A stretch of 9,120 nucleotides of DNA, from NCBI RefSeq assembly GCF_900541605.1, contig NZ_UQKJ01000078.1, positions 1-9,120 of the forward strand. Reading direction: 5' to 3'. The position numbers and the translations under genes were made by a program. Below, one piece after another: positions 1 to 6,008 of the stretch; within the stretch, counting starts at the first letter, position 1; the number at the start of each line of letters is the position of its first letter. Source of the stretch: an uncultured Dialister sp. (GTDB lineage Bacteria; Bacillota; Negativicutes; Veillonellales; Dialisteraceae). The notes beneath the pieces are model-generated. The model did no database searches. It was not told the origin of the DNA and worked only from the letters and a program-made list of their open reading frames with translations.

Positions 1-135
1 TTCGAACCCTGTGCAGCTTTAAATAAAGTTATTTTTGTCGTTCACTATAGAAGCTCCATGCGAATGACTCTACCCATCCGTGCCGAATACAGTAGCTCGT
101 TAAACCGCAATAGTCTGTCCTCTTTCTTCCACTAA
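1..135 (+). CDS. Possible C-terminal end of an unidentified ORF entering from the left
   Basis: The frame is open from the first base to a TAA at 133-135, giving 44 residues. They include the segment RSSMRMTLPIRAEY and end in SLSSFFH. I recognise no family in it. It would converge on yebC and share the stem-loop at 131-163, whose left arm contains its stop codon. Against a real gene: the second half coincides with the edge repeat (59-112), and many of its differences from the other copy fall at first codon positions, which is not the pattern of a protein under selection. It may be a remnant of a mobile-element protein or a chance open frame. Confidence 0.2.
   Translation, partial: FEPCAALNKVIFVVHYRSSMRMTLPIRAEYSSSLNRNSLSSFFH
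59..112 (+). repeat. Edge repeat, copy A
   Basis: This stretch aligns with the reverse complement of 9065-9119 at about 41 of 55 columns, with one single-base gap. The shared blocks are TGCGA, TGACTCTACCC, CCGAATAC, AGCTCG, AAAC and AATA. It lies beyond the yebC terminator, with its AATA end facing the 3' end of yebC. Copy B has the same geometry relative to the lyase gene. The identity of the repeat is unknown. Confidence 0.6.
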
Positions 136-163
136 AAAACTCCCCGAGGGGAGTTTTTTTAGT
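131..163. terminator. Bidirectional intrinsic terminator after yebC
   Basis: A nearly perfect inverted repeat has the arms ACTAAAAAACTCCCC and GGGGAGTTTTTTTAGT around GA, giving a GC-rich core flanked by A and T tracts. Read on the minus strand it starts 4 nt after the yebC stop and gives a stem followed by a run of six U. Read on the plus strand it gives a run of seven U. It should end the ylxM-to-yebC transcript and could also stop transcription entering from the left. Confidence 0.9.
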
Positions 164-167
164 GGAA

Positions 168-902
168 TTATTCAGCATCTTCCGGCAGTTCTGCGTTGGT
201 GTACACTTCCTGTACATCGTCGAGATCTTCCAGTTCAGCGGTGAGATGCGCCATGGTCTGGGCAGCATCGCCTTCCAGTTTCACATAGTTATCCGGAACC
301 ATAGCCACTTCAGAAGCTTCTACGGGGATACCTGCTTTTTCCAGGGCTTCCGATACGGTGAGGAAGTCTTCCGGAGAAGTGGTAATTTCGAAGCTGTCTT
401 CATTGGTAGCCACGTCATCAGCGCCGGCATCAAGGGCAGTCATCATGACGGTGTCTTCATCGGAAGCATCCTTGCTGACAACGATGGTGCCCTTCTTTTT
501 GAACATCCAGGATACGCATCCCGGTGTTCCGACGGAACCACCGTGATGGGTGAAGGCATGACGGATATCAGCAGCTGCGCGGTTGCGGTTATCCGTATTG
601 CATTCCACGATGACCGCAGCGCCGCCGGGGCCATAACCTTCGTAGGTCACTTCATCAAAGCCGGCACCGCTGGCAGCGCCAACGCCCTTGGCAATGGCTC
701 TCTGGATGTTTTCCTTCGGCACATTGTTCTGCTTTGCTTTGGTGAGAGCCAGTTTCAGGCGCATGTTGCCTACCGGGTCTCCGCCGCCCATACGGGCTGC
801 AATTGTAATTTCTTTGGAAATCTTGGTGGTAATTCTGGCGCGGATGGCATCAGTTTTGCCTTTCTTACGCTTAATGTTTTCCCACTTGGAATGTCCGGAC
901 AT
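168..902 (-). CDS. yebC: YebC/PmpR (TACO1) family protein
   Basis: A 244-residue, full-length member of the YebC/TACO1 family. The diagnostic N-terminus MSGHSKWENIKRKKGKTDA, the motif VTYEGYGPGG (residues 85-94) and CNTDNRNR (101-108) are all present. Members have been described as DNA-binding transcriptional regulators (PmpR) and, more recently, as ribosome-associated factors that help translation through difficult sequences such as proline runs. The second role fits this operon of ribosome and tRNA functions better, but the sequence cannot decide between them. The ATG is preceded by AAGGAGGA about 11 nt upstream, a slightly long spacer, and that site overlaps the end of the preceding methyltransferase gene. 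It is the last gene of the operon, with the terminator 4 nt beyond its stop. Confidence 0.96.
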   Translation of the reverse strand: MSGHSKWENIKRKKGKTDAIRARITTKISKEITIAARMGGGDPVGNMRLKLALTKAKQNNVPKENIQRAIAKGVGAASGAGFDEVTYEGYGPGGAAVIVECNTDNRNRAAADIRHAFTHHGGSVGTPGCVSWMFKKKGTIVVSKDASDEDTVMMTALDAGADDVATNEDSFEITTSPEDFLTVSEALEKAGIPVEASEVAMVPDNYVKLEGDAAQTMAHLTAELEDLDDVQEVYTNAELPEDAE

Positions 903-908
903 AGTAAA

Positions 909-1496
909 TTATTCCTCCTTTTTGTTCCACCAGGGTTCGCCCAGAAGGCGGTCGAGGATGATGGCTACGGCACTTCTCACGCAGAGGTGGTTATAGGTGC
1001 CGGCGCCATAAATCGGTTCCACAATATAATCAAATTTCTTCATCATTTCCTTGGTCATGCCGAAGCCTGTGCCGAAGAGAATGAATATGGGCGTGTCCTC
1101 TTCATGGATTTTCCTGCGCATGGCAGCGTAGGATACAGTATTAGGATACACCCTGGCGTCGGTGGTGACAATAGCCGGTTTCTTTCCCGTCTCTTTTTCG
1201 ATCCGGGAAATCGCATCATCCAGTGAGGGAACCAGCTCGGTTTCCTCAAAGGCTTCTTTGCGGTTGGCATTGTAATGGACGCCACCACCGGTTTTCCAAT
1301 GGTTCATGATACGAAGGGCCATTTCACGCTGTGCTTCTACGGGATGCACGATGAAATACCGCTTCACATCATAGGTTTTTGCCGTTCTGGCAATATCATG
1401 AAGGTCATAGTTCGTAAGAGCTGTAGTGACCACTTCCATGTGCTTATTGTAAATAGGATAGTGTATGAGACCTATGTAGACAGGTGCCAATTTCAC
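909..1496 (-). CDS. SPOUT-type SAM-dependent RNA methyltransferase (Methyltrn_RNA_4 family)
   Basis: A 195-residue protein resembling the small RNA-methyltransferase family often found directly after trmD in anaerobic Bacillota. Visible features are the opening VYIGLIHYPIYNKHMEVVTTA, a glycine-rich FGTGFGM (141-147) and a C-terminal YNHLCVRSAVAIILDRLLG (168-186). These resemble the AdoMet-binding knot region of SPOUT enzymes. Its RNA target is not known to me. It starts with GTG, and this codon shares the four bases GTGA (1493-1496) with the trmD stop, so translational coupling to trmD is likely. The two neighbouring knotted methyltransferases may be co-regulated tRNA or rRNA modification enzymes; that is inference. 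Confidence 0.88.
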   Translation of the reverse strand: MKLAPVYIGLIHYPIYNKHMEVVTTALTNYDLHDIARTAKTYDVKRYFIVHPVEAQREMALRIMNHWKTGGGVHYNANRKEAFEETELVPSLDDAISRIEKETGKKPAIVTTDARVYPNTVSYAAMRRKIHEEDTPIFILFGTGFGMTKEMMKKFDYIVEPIYGAGTYNHLCVRSAVAIILDRLLGEPWWNKKEE

Positions 1497-2239
1497 TCCT
1501 CCTTTTCTTCTTCCCGGATTTCCGCCATCAGCTTCTTATCTTCACCGGAAAGGATGAGTTTTCCAAAAAGATCAGGCCGGTGATGGAGCGTACGCCGAAG
1601 GGCTTCTTTCCGCCGCCATCTGGCAATATTGGCATGATGGCCGGACAGGAGCACATCCGGTACCTTCCACCCATTGTAATCATAGGGCTTTGTGTACTGC
1701 GGATACTCCAGGATAGGTTCATAAAAAGAATCGGTGGCGGCACTGCCTGCATCCCCCAGGACTCCAGGCACCATACGGGCCACGGCATCACTGATGACCA
1801 TAGCTCCCAGCTCTCCGCCGGTGAGCACATAGTCTCCAATGGAAATCAATTCATCCGCCAGGTGTTCTTCCACCCGATGGTCCACGCCTTCATAGTGTCC
1901 ACAGATGAGGACCAGATGGTCATAGTCCCGATAGAGTTCCTTCGCCTTATCCTGGGTGAAAGTCTCCCCAGCAGGGGACAGGAAAATGACTCGATCCCGC
2001 TTTCCTTTTTCCGAAAGCACATGATGGCACGCATCAAAAAGGGGCTGGCACATCATCAGCATGCCTGCTCCGCCACCATAAATCGTATCATCCACCTGAC
2101 GATGGCGGCTTTTGGTAAAATCCCGGGGATTGGTGACCGCCATTTCCATAAGGCCTGCTTCCAGGGCTCTTTTAATCATGCTTTGGTTAAAAAAAGCCTC
2201 CACAAATTCAGGAAACAGGGATAGAATATCAATTTTCAA
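1493..2239 (-). CDS. trmD: tRNA (guanine-N1-)-methyltransferase TrmD
   Basis: The enzyme transfers a methyl group from AdoMet to N1 of G37 in tRNAs reading CNN codons, which prevents +1 frameshifting; it acts as a cytoplasmic dimer. The 248-residue length is normal. Visible family motifs are MKIDILSLFPEF at the start, YGGGAGM (54-60), GHYEGVD (114-120), SIGDYVLTGGE (133-143), DSF with the probable catalytic Asp170, and LEYPQYTKP (177-185). Together the central motifs form the trefoil-knot AdoMet site. The start codon is TTG at 2239-2237, supported by AGAGGT five bases upstream and by the conserved N-terminus; no ATG fits. An 83-nt gap separates it from rimM, the longest in the operon, and its stop overlaps the next start. 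Confidence 0.97.
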   Translation of the reverse strand: MKIDILSLFPEFVEAFFNQSMIKRALEAGLMEMAVTNPRDFTKSRHRQVDDTIYGGGAGMLMMCQPLFDACHHVLSEKGKRDRVIFLSPAGETFTQDKAKELYRDYDHLVLICGHYEGVDHRVEEHLADELISIGDYVLTGGELGAMVISDAVARMVPGVLGDAGSAATDSFYEPILEYPQYTKPYDYNGWKVPDVLLSGHHANIARWRRKEALRRTLHHRPDLFGKLILSGEDKKLMAEIREEEKEE

Positions 2240-2267
2240 GTTAACCTCTGGCTGAAACAGGGAATCA

Positions 2268-2287
2268 GCAGGAGCCCTGCATCCTGC
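2268..2287. other. Stem-loop in the rimM-trmD gap
   Basis: GCAGGA (2268-2273) and TCCTGC (2282-2287) form a 6-bp perfect stem around 8 nt. No U-tract follows, so it is not an intrinsic terminator. It lies between the rimM stop and the trmD ribosome-binding site and could affect mRNA processing or the weak TTG-initiated translation of trmD. Confidence 0.35.
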
Positions 2288-2322
2288 GCCGGACTTTTCC
2301 CCTGCATGATTTCCTTACACTG

Positions 2323-2820
2323 CTATTCCCACTCCGGCAGGCGCACCGTCATCCGTCCTGCCTCTACATCTACGGAAAGAACACACGACGGTATGGCCGG
2401 AATCAGGATTTCCTTATGGTCCGGCTTCTCAACAACATAAACGTTATTGGCCCCGGTTTCCATGATTTCCTTCAGGGTCCCCACGGCAGCACCGTCTTCT
2501 GTTACTACGGAAAGCCCAATGAGCTGGAAGTAGTAATAGGTTCCTTTCCTACGAGGCGGGAGTTCCGAAAAAGGAACCTCCACCTCTTTAGAAATGAGGG
2601 TTTCCGCCATGTTCCTGTCATCCACTCCTTCCACATGAAGGATGTACACATTCTTATGGGGACGGGCAGAGACCAGATGGAAGGCTTTTCCTCCGATATA
2701 GATAGTTTTGAGTTTTTTGAAAATCTCCGGCCTGTCCGTATCGGGAAGAATACGCAAATCACCCCGCACACCATGCGGGGCTACGATTCGGCCGACGATT
2801 ATTTTCTCATCGGGATTCAT
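2323..2820 (-). CDS. rimM: 16S rRNA processing / 30S maturation factor RimM
   Basis: RimM binds S19 and helps fold the 3' (head) domain of the 30S subunit. The 165-residue protein has the usual two parts. The N-terminal beta-barrel carries IIVGRIVAPHGVRGDLRI (7-24), and a PRC-barrel follows from about residue 93 (GTYYYFQLIGLSV, ETGANNVYVV, ILIPAIPSCVLSVD). The start was set at the ATG 2820-2818 because it matches the family N-terminus and lies one base after the ylqD stop. No good ribosome-binding site precedes it, so translation probably depends on coupling to ylqD. An upstream in-frame ATG at 2850 is possible but would add ten unconserved residues. A GC stem-loop lies 40-58 nt inside the coding region. 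Confidence 0.95.
   Translation of the reverse strand: MNPDEKIIVGRIVAPHGVRGDLRILPDTDRPEIFKKLKTIYIGGKAFHLVSARPHKNVYILHVEGVDDRNMAETLISKEVEVPFSELPPRRKGTYYYFQLIGLSVVTEDGAAVGTLKEIMETGANNVYVVEKPDHKEILIPAIPSCVLSVDVEAGRMTVRLPEWE
2762..2780. other. GC-rich hairpin early in rimM
   Basis: CCCCGCA (2762-2768) and TGCGGGG (2774-2780) are perfect 7-bp arms around CACCA. In the mRNA the hairpin lies about 40-58 nt after the rimM start, over the codons for the conserved APHGVRGD. It may slow or tune rimM translation, or it may simply result from the conserved residues. Confidence 0.4.
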
Positions 2821-2821
2821 A

Positions 2822-3229
2822 TCAGTTACGGAAAGCGATAATCTTTCCATCCTCAACCAGAATTTCACCGCCGGTGAGTTCATTCATGTCGTCTCCAACA
2901 TGGACAGTCACAAGACGGCTCATGGGTGCACGGTTGAGTTCTGCACCAATGGCAAGCTTTTCCAGGTGTTCCTTATCAGCATTCAGTTTATCCTTCACCT
3001 GTTGCATACGGGCCTTCTGGGCCTCATACTGGGCACGGAGAGGAGCGACGGCCTGAATGTTAATCTTAGCCTGTTCAGCCAGTTTCCCATTTGCTTCAAA
3101 ATCAAGCTGTGCCATATCATGTTCGACACGGCTGATATTCTGCCCGATTTCATTGAGCAGTGTAGTCTTTAAAGCCTCGGTAAGCTTGGATTTCACAGCC
3201 ACCGGGACGATGATCTGCATTTCTTCCAT
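2822..3229 (-). CDS. ylqD: YlqD family protein, function unknown
   Basis: A 135-residue protein in the position of the YlqD family, between khpA and rimM. The N-terminus MEEMQIIVPVAVKSKLTEALK and the end GGEILVEDGKIIAFRN fit the family as I know it. Residues of about 25-90 are rich in Glu, Lys, Gln and Ala with spaced hydrophobics, which predicts a long helix or coiled coil. There is no signal peptide or membrane segment. Its function is not established; conservation in the S16/RimM/TrmD operon suggests a link to ribosome biogenesis, which is inference. A GAGGGGTG ribosome-binding site precedes the ATG, and the stop lies one base before the rimM start. Confidence 0.85.
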   Translation of the reverse strand: MEEMQIIVPVAVKSKLTEALKTTLLNEIGQNISRVEHDMAQLDFEANGKLAEQAKINIQAVAPLRAQYEAQKARMQQVKDKLNADKEHLEKLAIGAELNRAPMSRLVTVHVGDDMNELTGGEILVEDGKIIAFRN

Positions 3230-3240
3230 TTAGGCACCCC

Positions 3241-3468
3241 TCAGATAATATCAACAGCGACTTTCCGGTTTTCCCGGAGAGCCCCTGCCTTGACTACGGT
3301 GCGAATTGCATTGGCAATGCGGCCTTTCCTGCCGATGACTTTCCCCATGTCTTCCGGGGCAACATGGACCTGATAAATCTCCAGGCTGCCCTTTTGGACT
3401 ACGGTGACAGAGACGGCGTCAGGGTTCCTTACCAGAGCCCTTACCAGTGTTTCCACTAATTCTTTCAT
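3241..3468 (-). CDS. khpA: KH-domain RNA-binding protein KhpA (YlqC)
   Basis: A 75-residue single KH-domain protein, full length for KhpA. The RNA-binding GXXG loop is VIGRKG (44-49), followed by the helix RIANAIRTVVKAGA. In Bacillota such as Streptococcus, KhpA pairs with KhpB (Jag/EloR) as an RNA chaperone influencing cell elongation and division; here only the domain and its place next to rpsP are visible. The gene starts 12 nt after the rpsP stop. The ribosome-binding region is a G-rich GGGGGCC rather than a clear AGGAGG, so it may be translated less efficiently than rpsP. Confidence 0.93.
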   Translation of the reverse strand: MKELVETLVRALVRNPDAVSVTVVQKGSLEIYQVHVAPEDMGKVIGRKGRIANAIRTVVKAGALRENRKVAVDII

Positions 3469-3480
3469 ACGCGGCCCCCA

Positions 3481-3744
3481 TTATTTCTTTGCTTCTGCAA
3501 ACTTAGCAAGGATGCCATTCTTTCTAAGGATAGAACGAACGGTGTCGGTCGGCTGTGCGCCTTTTCCCAGCCAGGAAAGAACCTTTTCTTCATCAATCTT
3601 TACCGGAGCATCCAGTTTAGCAGGGTCGTACCAGCCGATGGTATCGGTAGGAGCGCCATTTCTTGCTTCTCTGGAATCGATAACTACGATACGGTAGAAA
3701 GGATTCTTCTTGGCACCCATACGGGTCAAACGAATTTTTAACAT
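3481..3744 (-). CDS. rpsP: 30S ribosomal protein S16
   Basis: An 87-residue S16, normal length. The family N-terminus MLKIRLTRMGAKKNPFYRIV and the segments DSREARNGAPTDTIGWYDP and TDTVRSILRKNGI are all visible. S16 binds 16S rRNA early in 30S assembly. The ATG at 3744-3742 was chosen over an upstream in-frame start because of this conserved N-terminus and a strong AAGGAGGTGA 8-9 nt upstream, the best ribosome-binding site in the operon. That suits a protein needed in ribosome-level amounts. The gap to ffh is 28 nt, without a terminator or a clear separate promoter. Confidence 0.98.
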   Translation of the reverse strand: MLKIRLTRMGAKKNPFYRIVVIDSREARNGAPTDTIGWYDPAKLDAPVKIDEEKVLSWLGKGAQPTDTVRSILRKNGILAKFAEAKK

Positions 3745-3772
3745 GAAATTCACCTCCTTGAATTGGTCTCGA

Positions 3773-5134
3773 TTATTTATGGAACATCCCGGGGAAGCCG
3801 CCAAGGCCTCCCAGCTTGGATGGGTTTATTTTCTTGCCTTTCATTTTCTTCATGGTCTTCTGCATTTCAGCAAACTGCTTCATCATGCGGTTCACATCCT
3901 GAATTTTCACGCCGGCGCCATTGGCTATGCGCTTTCGGCGGCTTCCGTTCAGGATTTTCACATTGGCCCTTTCGGCAGGAGTCATGGAAAGGATAATAGC
4001 CTCTATGTGCTTGACTTCTTTACCATCCAGGTCAATGTCCTTCAGCTGGTCCTTGAACTTGCCCATTCCCGGGAGCATACCCAGGATGGACTGGAAGGAG
4101 CCAAGCTTTCTCACCTGCTTCAGCTGCTTCAGGAAATCATCCAGTGTAAATTCCCCTTTTCTGATTTTCCCAGCAGCATCTTTCAGGGAATCTGCATCCA
4201 TATTCCTCTGGGCCGTTTCAATGAGCGTCTCCAGGTCTCCTAAATCAAGGATGCGTCCTGCCATGCGGTCAGGATGGAAATCTTCCAATCCCCCATCCAG
4301 CTTTTCTGAAACGCCGATCATCTTGATCGGTTTTCCGGTGACTGACTTGATGGAAAGCGCTGCACCGCCTCTGGCATCGCCGTCCATCTTTGTGAGGATA
4401 GTCCCGTCGATGCCAAGGTTTTCATCAAAAGCCCTAGCCGTAGTTACGGCATCCTGGCCGGTCATGGAGTCCAGGACCAGCAGGATTTCATGGGGATGAA
4501 CCTCGGCCTTGATATTCCGAAGTTCAGCCATCAGTTTTTCATCAATAGTCAGACGGCCGGCGGTATCGAGAATGACAATATCCCGATTGTAGGCCTTCGC
4601 CGTATCAATGGCATAGCTGGCAATATGGACAGGATCCACATTGGGCGGCATCCGGTATACCGGTACATCCGTCTGCTGGCCTAATACTTCCAGCTGTTTG
4701 ATAGCGGCAGGCCGGTAAACGTCGCAGGCCGCCAGAAGGGGACGGTGGCCCTTTTTCTTGAACATGAGGGCCAGCTTGCCGGCGGTTGTCGTCTTGCCGG
4801 CACCCTGGAGGCCTACCAGCATGATAACCGTCAATCCCGACGGCGAAAGGGTAATCTTGCTCTGGGTACCGCCAAGGAGCTCTGTCAGCTCATCCCGGAC
4901 GATCTTAATGACCGTCTGGTCCGGTTTCAGGCTTCCAAATACCTCTTCCCCCATGGCCTTTTCACGGACATGGGCAATAAAGTCTTTAGCCACCTTGAAA
5001 TTGACGTCCGCTTCCAGAAGAGCCCGGCGTACTTCGCGGAGTGCTCCATCAATATCACTTTCCGAAAGCTTTCCTTTTCCCCGGAGGTCTTTAAATGCTG
5101 ACTGCAGCTTATCTCCTAAACTTTCAAATGGCAT
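3773..5134 (-). CDS. ffh: Signal recognition particle protein Ffh (SRP54)
   Basis: The 453-residue SRP GTPase binds 4.5S/SRP RNA and signal sequences on nascent chains, then docks with FtsY at the membrane. An N-terminal helical bundle (about 1-85) precedes the GTPase domain, which has P-loop GLQGAGKTT (108-116), DTAGR (190-194) and TKMDGDARGG (248-257). The C-terminal M domain includes GSRRKRIA (397-404) for RNA contact and is rich in methionine to the end. Length and motifs are canonical. The start MPFESLGDKL was chosen for its family match and the AAGGTGA about 5 nt upstream; ten extra upstream residues are possible but unconserved. It begins 10 nt after ylxM. Confidence 0.98.
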   Translation of the reverse strand: MPFESLGDKLQSAFKDLRGKGKLSESDIDGALREVRRALLEADVNFKVAKDFIAHVREKAMGEEVFGSLKPDQTVIKIVRDELTELLGGTQSKITLSPSGLTVIMLVGLQGAGKTTTAGKLALMFKKKGHRPLLAACDVYRPAAIKQLEVLGQQTDVPVYRMPPNVDPVHIASYAIDTAKAYNRDIVILDTAGRLTIDEKLMAELRNIKAEVHPHEILLVLDSMTGQDAVTTARAFDENLGIDGTILTKMDGDARGGAALSIKSVTGKPIKMIGVSEKLDGGLEDFHPDRMAGRILDLGDLETLIETAQRNMDADSLKDAAGKIRKGEFTLDDFLKQLKQVRKLGSFQSILGMLPGMGKFKDQLKDIDLDGKEVKHIEAIILSMTPAERANVKILNGSRRKRIANGAGVKIQDVNRMMKQFAEMQKTMKKMKGKKINPSKLGGLGGFPGMFHK

Positions 5135-5144
5135 AGGGTCACCT

Positions 5145-5468
5145 TCAATCCGATAACAAGTCAATCAACTGGCGTGCATCCTGTCGATGCTCTTCCGGGA
5201 TCATCCCCAAAAGCGCCCTGGCAGCTTTCTGCTTCTCCGGCCGTAAAGAAACCAGATGGAGCGCCGACTCATAAGCCAGAAGCTGCTCTTCCCCGTGCCG
5301 CATGGCATCATGGACGGCCTGGCGGGAAATATGGAAGTGGCCGGCGATTTCCGCCAGCGTCAGGTTTTCGTTATAGTACAGGTCCAGGCATTCCCTCTGG
5401 CGGTCCGTCAGAAGGGCTCCATACTGATCCAGGAGCTCGCCCTTTTCTACAATGTTTTCAATAGACAT
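5145..5468 (-). CDS. ylxM: YlxM family helix-turn-helix protein
   Basis: A 107-residue protein with a sigma-70 region 4-like helix-turn-helix (LTLAEIAGHFHISRQAVHDAMR, 36-57) after the family-typical LLTDRQRECLDLYYNENLT. YlxM is the conserved partner gene of ffh in Bacillota and has been linked to SRP assembly or GTPase activity in streptococci; the mechanism here is inference. The ATG at 5468 was chosen because the upstream in-frame ATG at 5492 lies inside the -10 box of the promoter. The leader is only about 16 nt and carries just a weak GGTGA-like ribosome-binding site. The stop overlaps the ffh ribosome-binding region. Confidence 0.93.
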   Translation of the reverse strand: MSIENIVEKGELLDQYGALLTDRQRECLDLYYNENLTLAEIAGHFHISRQAVHDAMRHGEEQLLAYESALHLVSLRPEKQKAARALLGMIPEEHRQDARQLIDLLSD

Positions 5469-5490
5469 AGGAATCACCACAACGGATGTC

Positions 5491-5519
5491 ATTATACAGG
5501 AAGAAAGCATGCTTGTCAA
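5491..5519 (-). promoter_or_regulatory. Consensus promoter of the ylxM-ffh-trmD operon
   Basis: On the minus strand, TTGACA (5519-5514) is followed by exactly 17 nt and TATAAT (5496-5491). Both hexamers match the housekeeping sigma consensus perfectly. Transcription should start near 5484, about 16 nt before the ylxM ATG. A 10-bp palindrome AAGCATGCTT (5505-5514) fills part of the spacer, and GCTTG-T-CAAGC (5511-5521) overlaps the -35 box; either could be an operator, but neither is a site I recognise. Confidence 0.88.
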
Positions 5520-5937
5520 GCAGATTTGCTTTACAGAGCTGAACGCAGTCCGTTGTTGTTCATTTATATGAATGGAGCCTAAAATAACCGGTTAGCATCA
5601 TTTGCTGTACCATTCAGGTCGTGAACACTGCGATTCAGGGCTGCTGCTTTCAGTGGCAGACATTATCCCGTTAAAATAATACTGTGATAAGAAACAGTCT
5701 ATTTTTATCAGTATGCACTACAATAAGAATTTTTGATATCAGCTCTGATTGTTTTCTAAGGTATTTATTGATCAAAATGCCAATAAATTGACTGGTCAGC
5801 GACTGCAGAGCAGGCAGAGGCCAGCCATCGAATGACCTATAGACTGATTTGTACAATATTTCGTACCAAAGAGGTAAGACTCCGTCTGTATACCTTTCAC
5901 CTTTCTATTCTCATTGAGTAAAACAGGACTTTGCACC
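5520..5937. other. Divergent intergenic region without a recognised gene
   Basis: About 420 AT-richer bases lie between the two divergent units. The longest open frame (5856-5671, minus, 61 codons) starts with TTG, lacks a ribosome-binding site and resembles nothing I know. Small symmetric elements are TTCAT-ttat-ATGAA (5559-5572), a weak ACTGT/ACAGT stem (5681-5698) and an imperfect palindrome around TTTGTAC and GTACCAAA (5848-5870). I see no riboswitch, tRNA or SRP RNA here. Confidence 0.5.
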
Positions 5938-5949
5938 GGCGACGTCGCC
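5938..5949. promoter_or_regulatory. Perfect 12-bp palindrome upstream of the dipeptidase gene
   Basis: GGCGACGTCGCC reads the same on both strands. It lies 23-24 bp before the first TATAAT-like box and about 60 bp before the dipeptidase start, inside an otherwise AT-rich stretch. The placement, overlapping where a -35 region would be, suits an operator for a dimeric regulator. The regulator is unknown. Confidence 0.45.
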
Positions 5950-5972
5950 ACTCTTCTTCGCAGTATAAGCAG

Positions 5973-5983
5973 TATAATATAAT
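5973..5983 (+). promoter_or_regulatory. Probable -10 region of the dipeptidase gene
   Basis: Two overlapping perfect TATAAT hexamers (5973-5978 and 5978-5983) lie about 25-35 nt before the start codon. No good TTGACA is found 16-18 bp upstream of either, so this would be a weak or activator-dependent promoter. The leader would be short, with the ribosome-binding site AGGAGG at 5996-6001. Confidence 0.5.
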
Positions 5984-6008
5984 ATATACATTATGAGGAG
6001 GAATTACT

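Noticed and set aside
1..20. TTCGAACCC at the very start resembles a tRNA T-loop.
   Set aside because: The following bases give no plausible acceptor stem or CCA end, and the rest would lie outside the window, so a tRNA cannot be supported.
162..1226. Long plus-strand open frame opposite yebC and the methyltransferase.
   Set aside because: It is antisense to two well-identified genes, has no family resemblance and carries no ribosome-binding site of note.
168..5519. CRISPR, toxin-antitoxin, prophage or defence island within the operon region.
   Set aside because: Every gene there is a recognisable housekeeping or conserved operon member, with no direct-repeat array or mobile-element genes.
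5681..5707. ACTGT/ACAGT stem followed by a T-rich stretch, as a terminator.
   Set aside because: A 5-bp AT-rich stem with an 8-nt loop is too weak, and no gene ends here.
5671..5856. 61-codon minus-strand frame in the divergent intergenic region.
   Set aside because: It has a TTG start, no ribosome-binding site and no recognisable family; most likely chance in AT-rich DNA.
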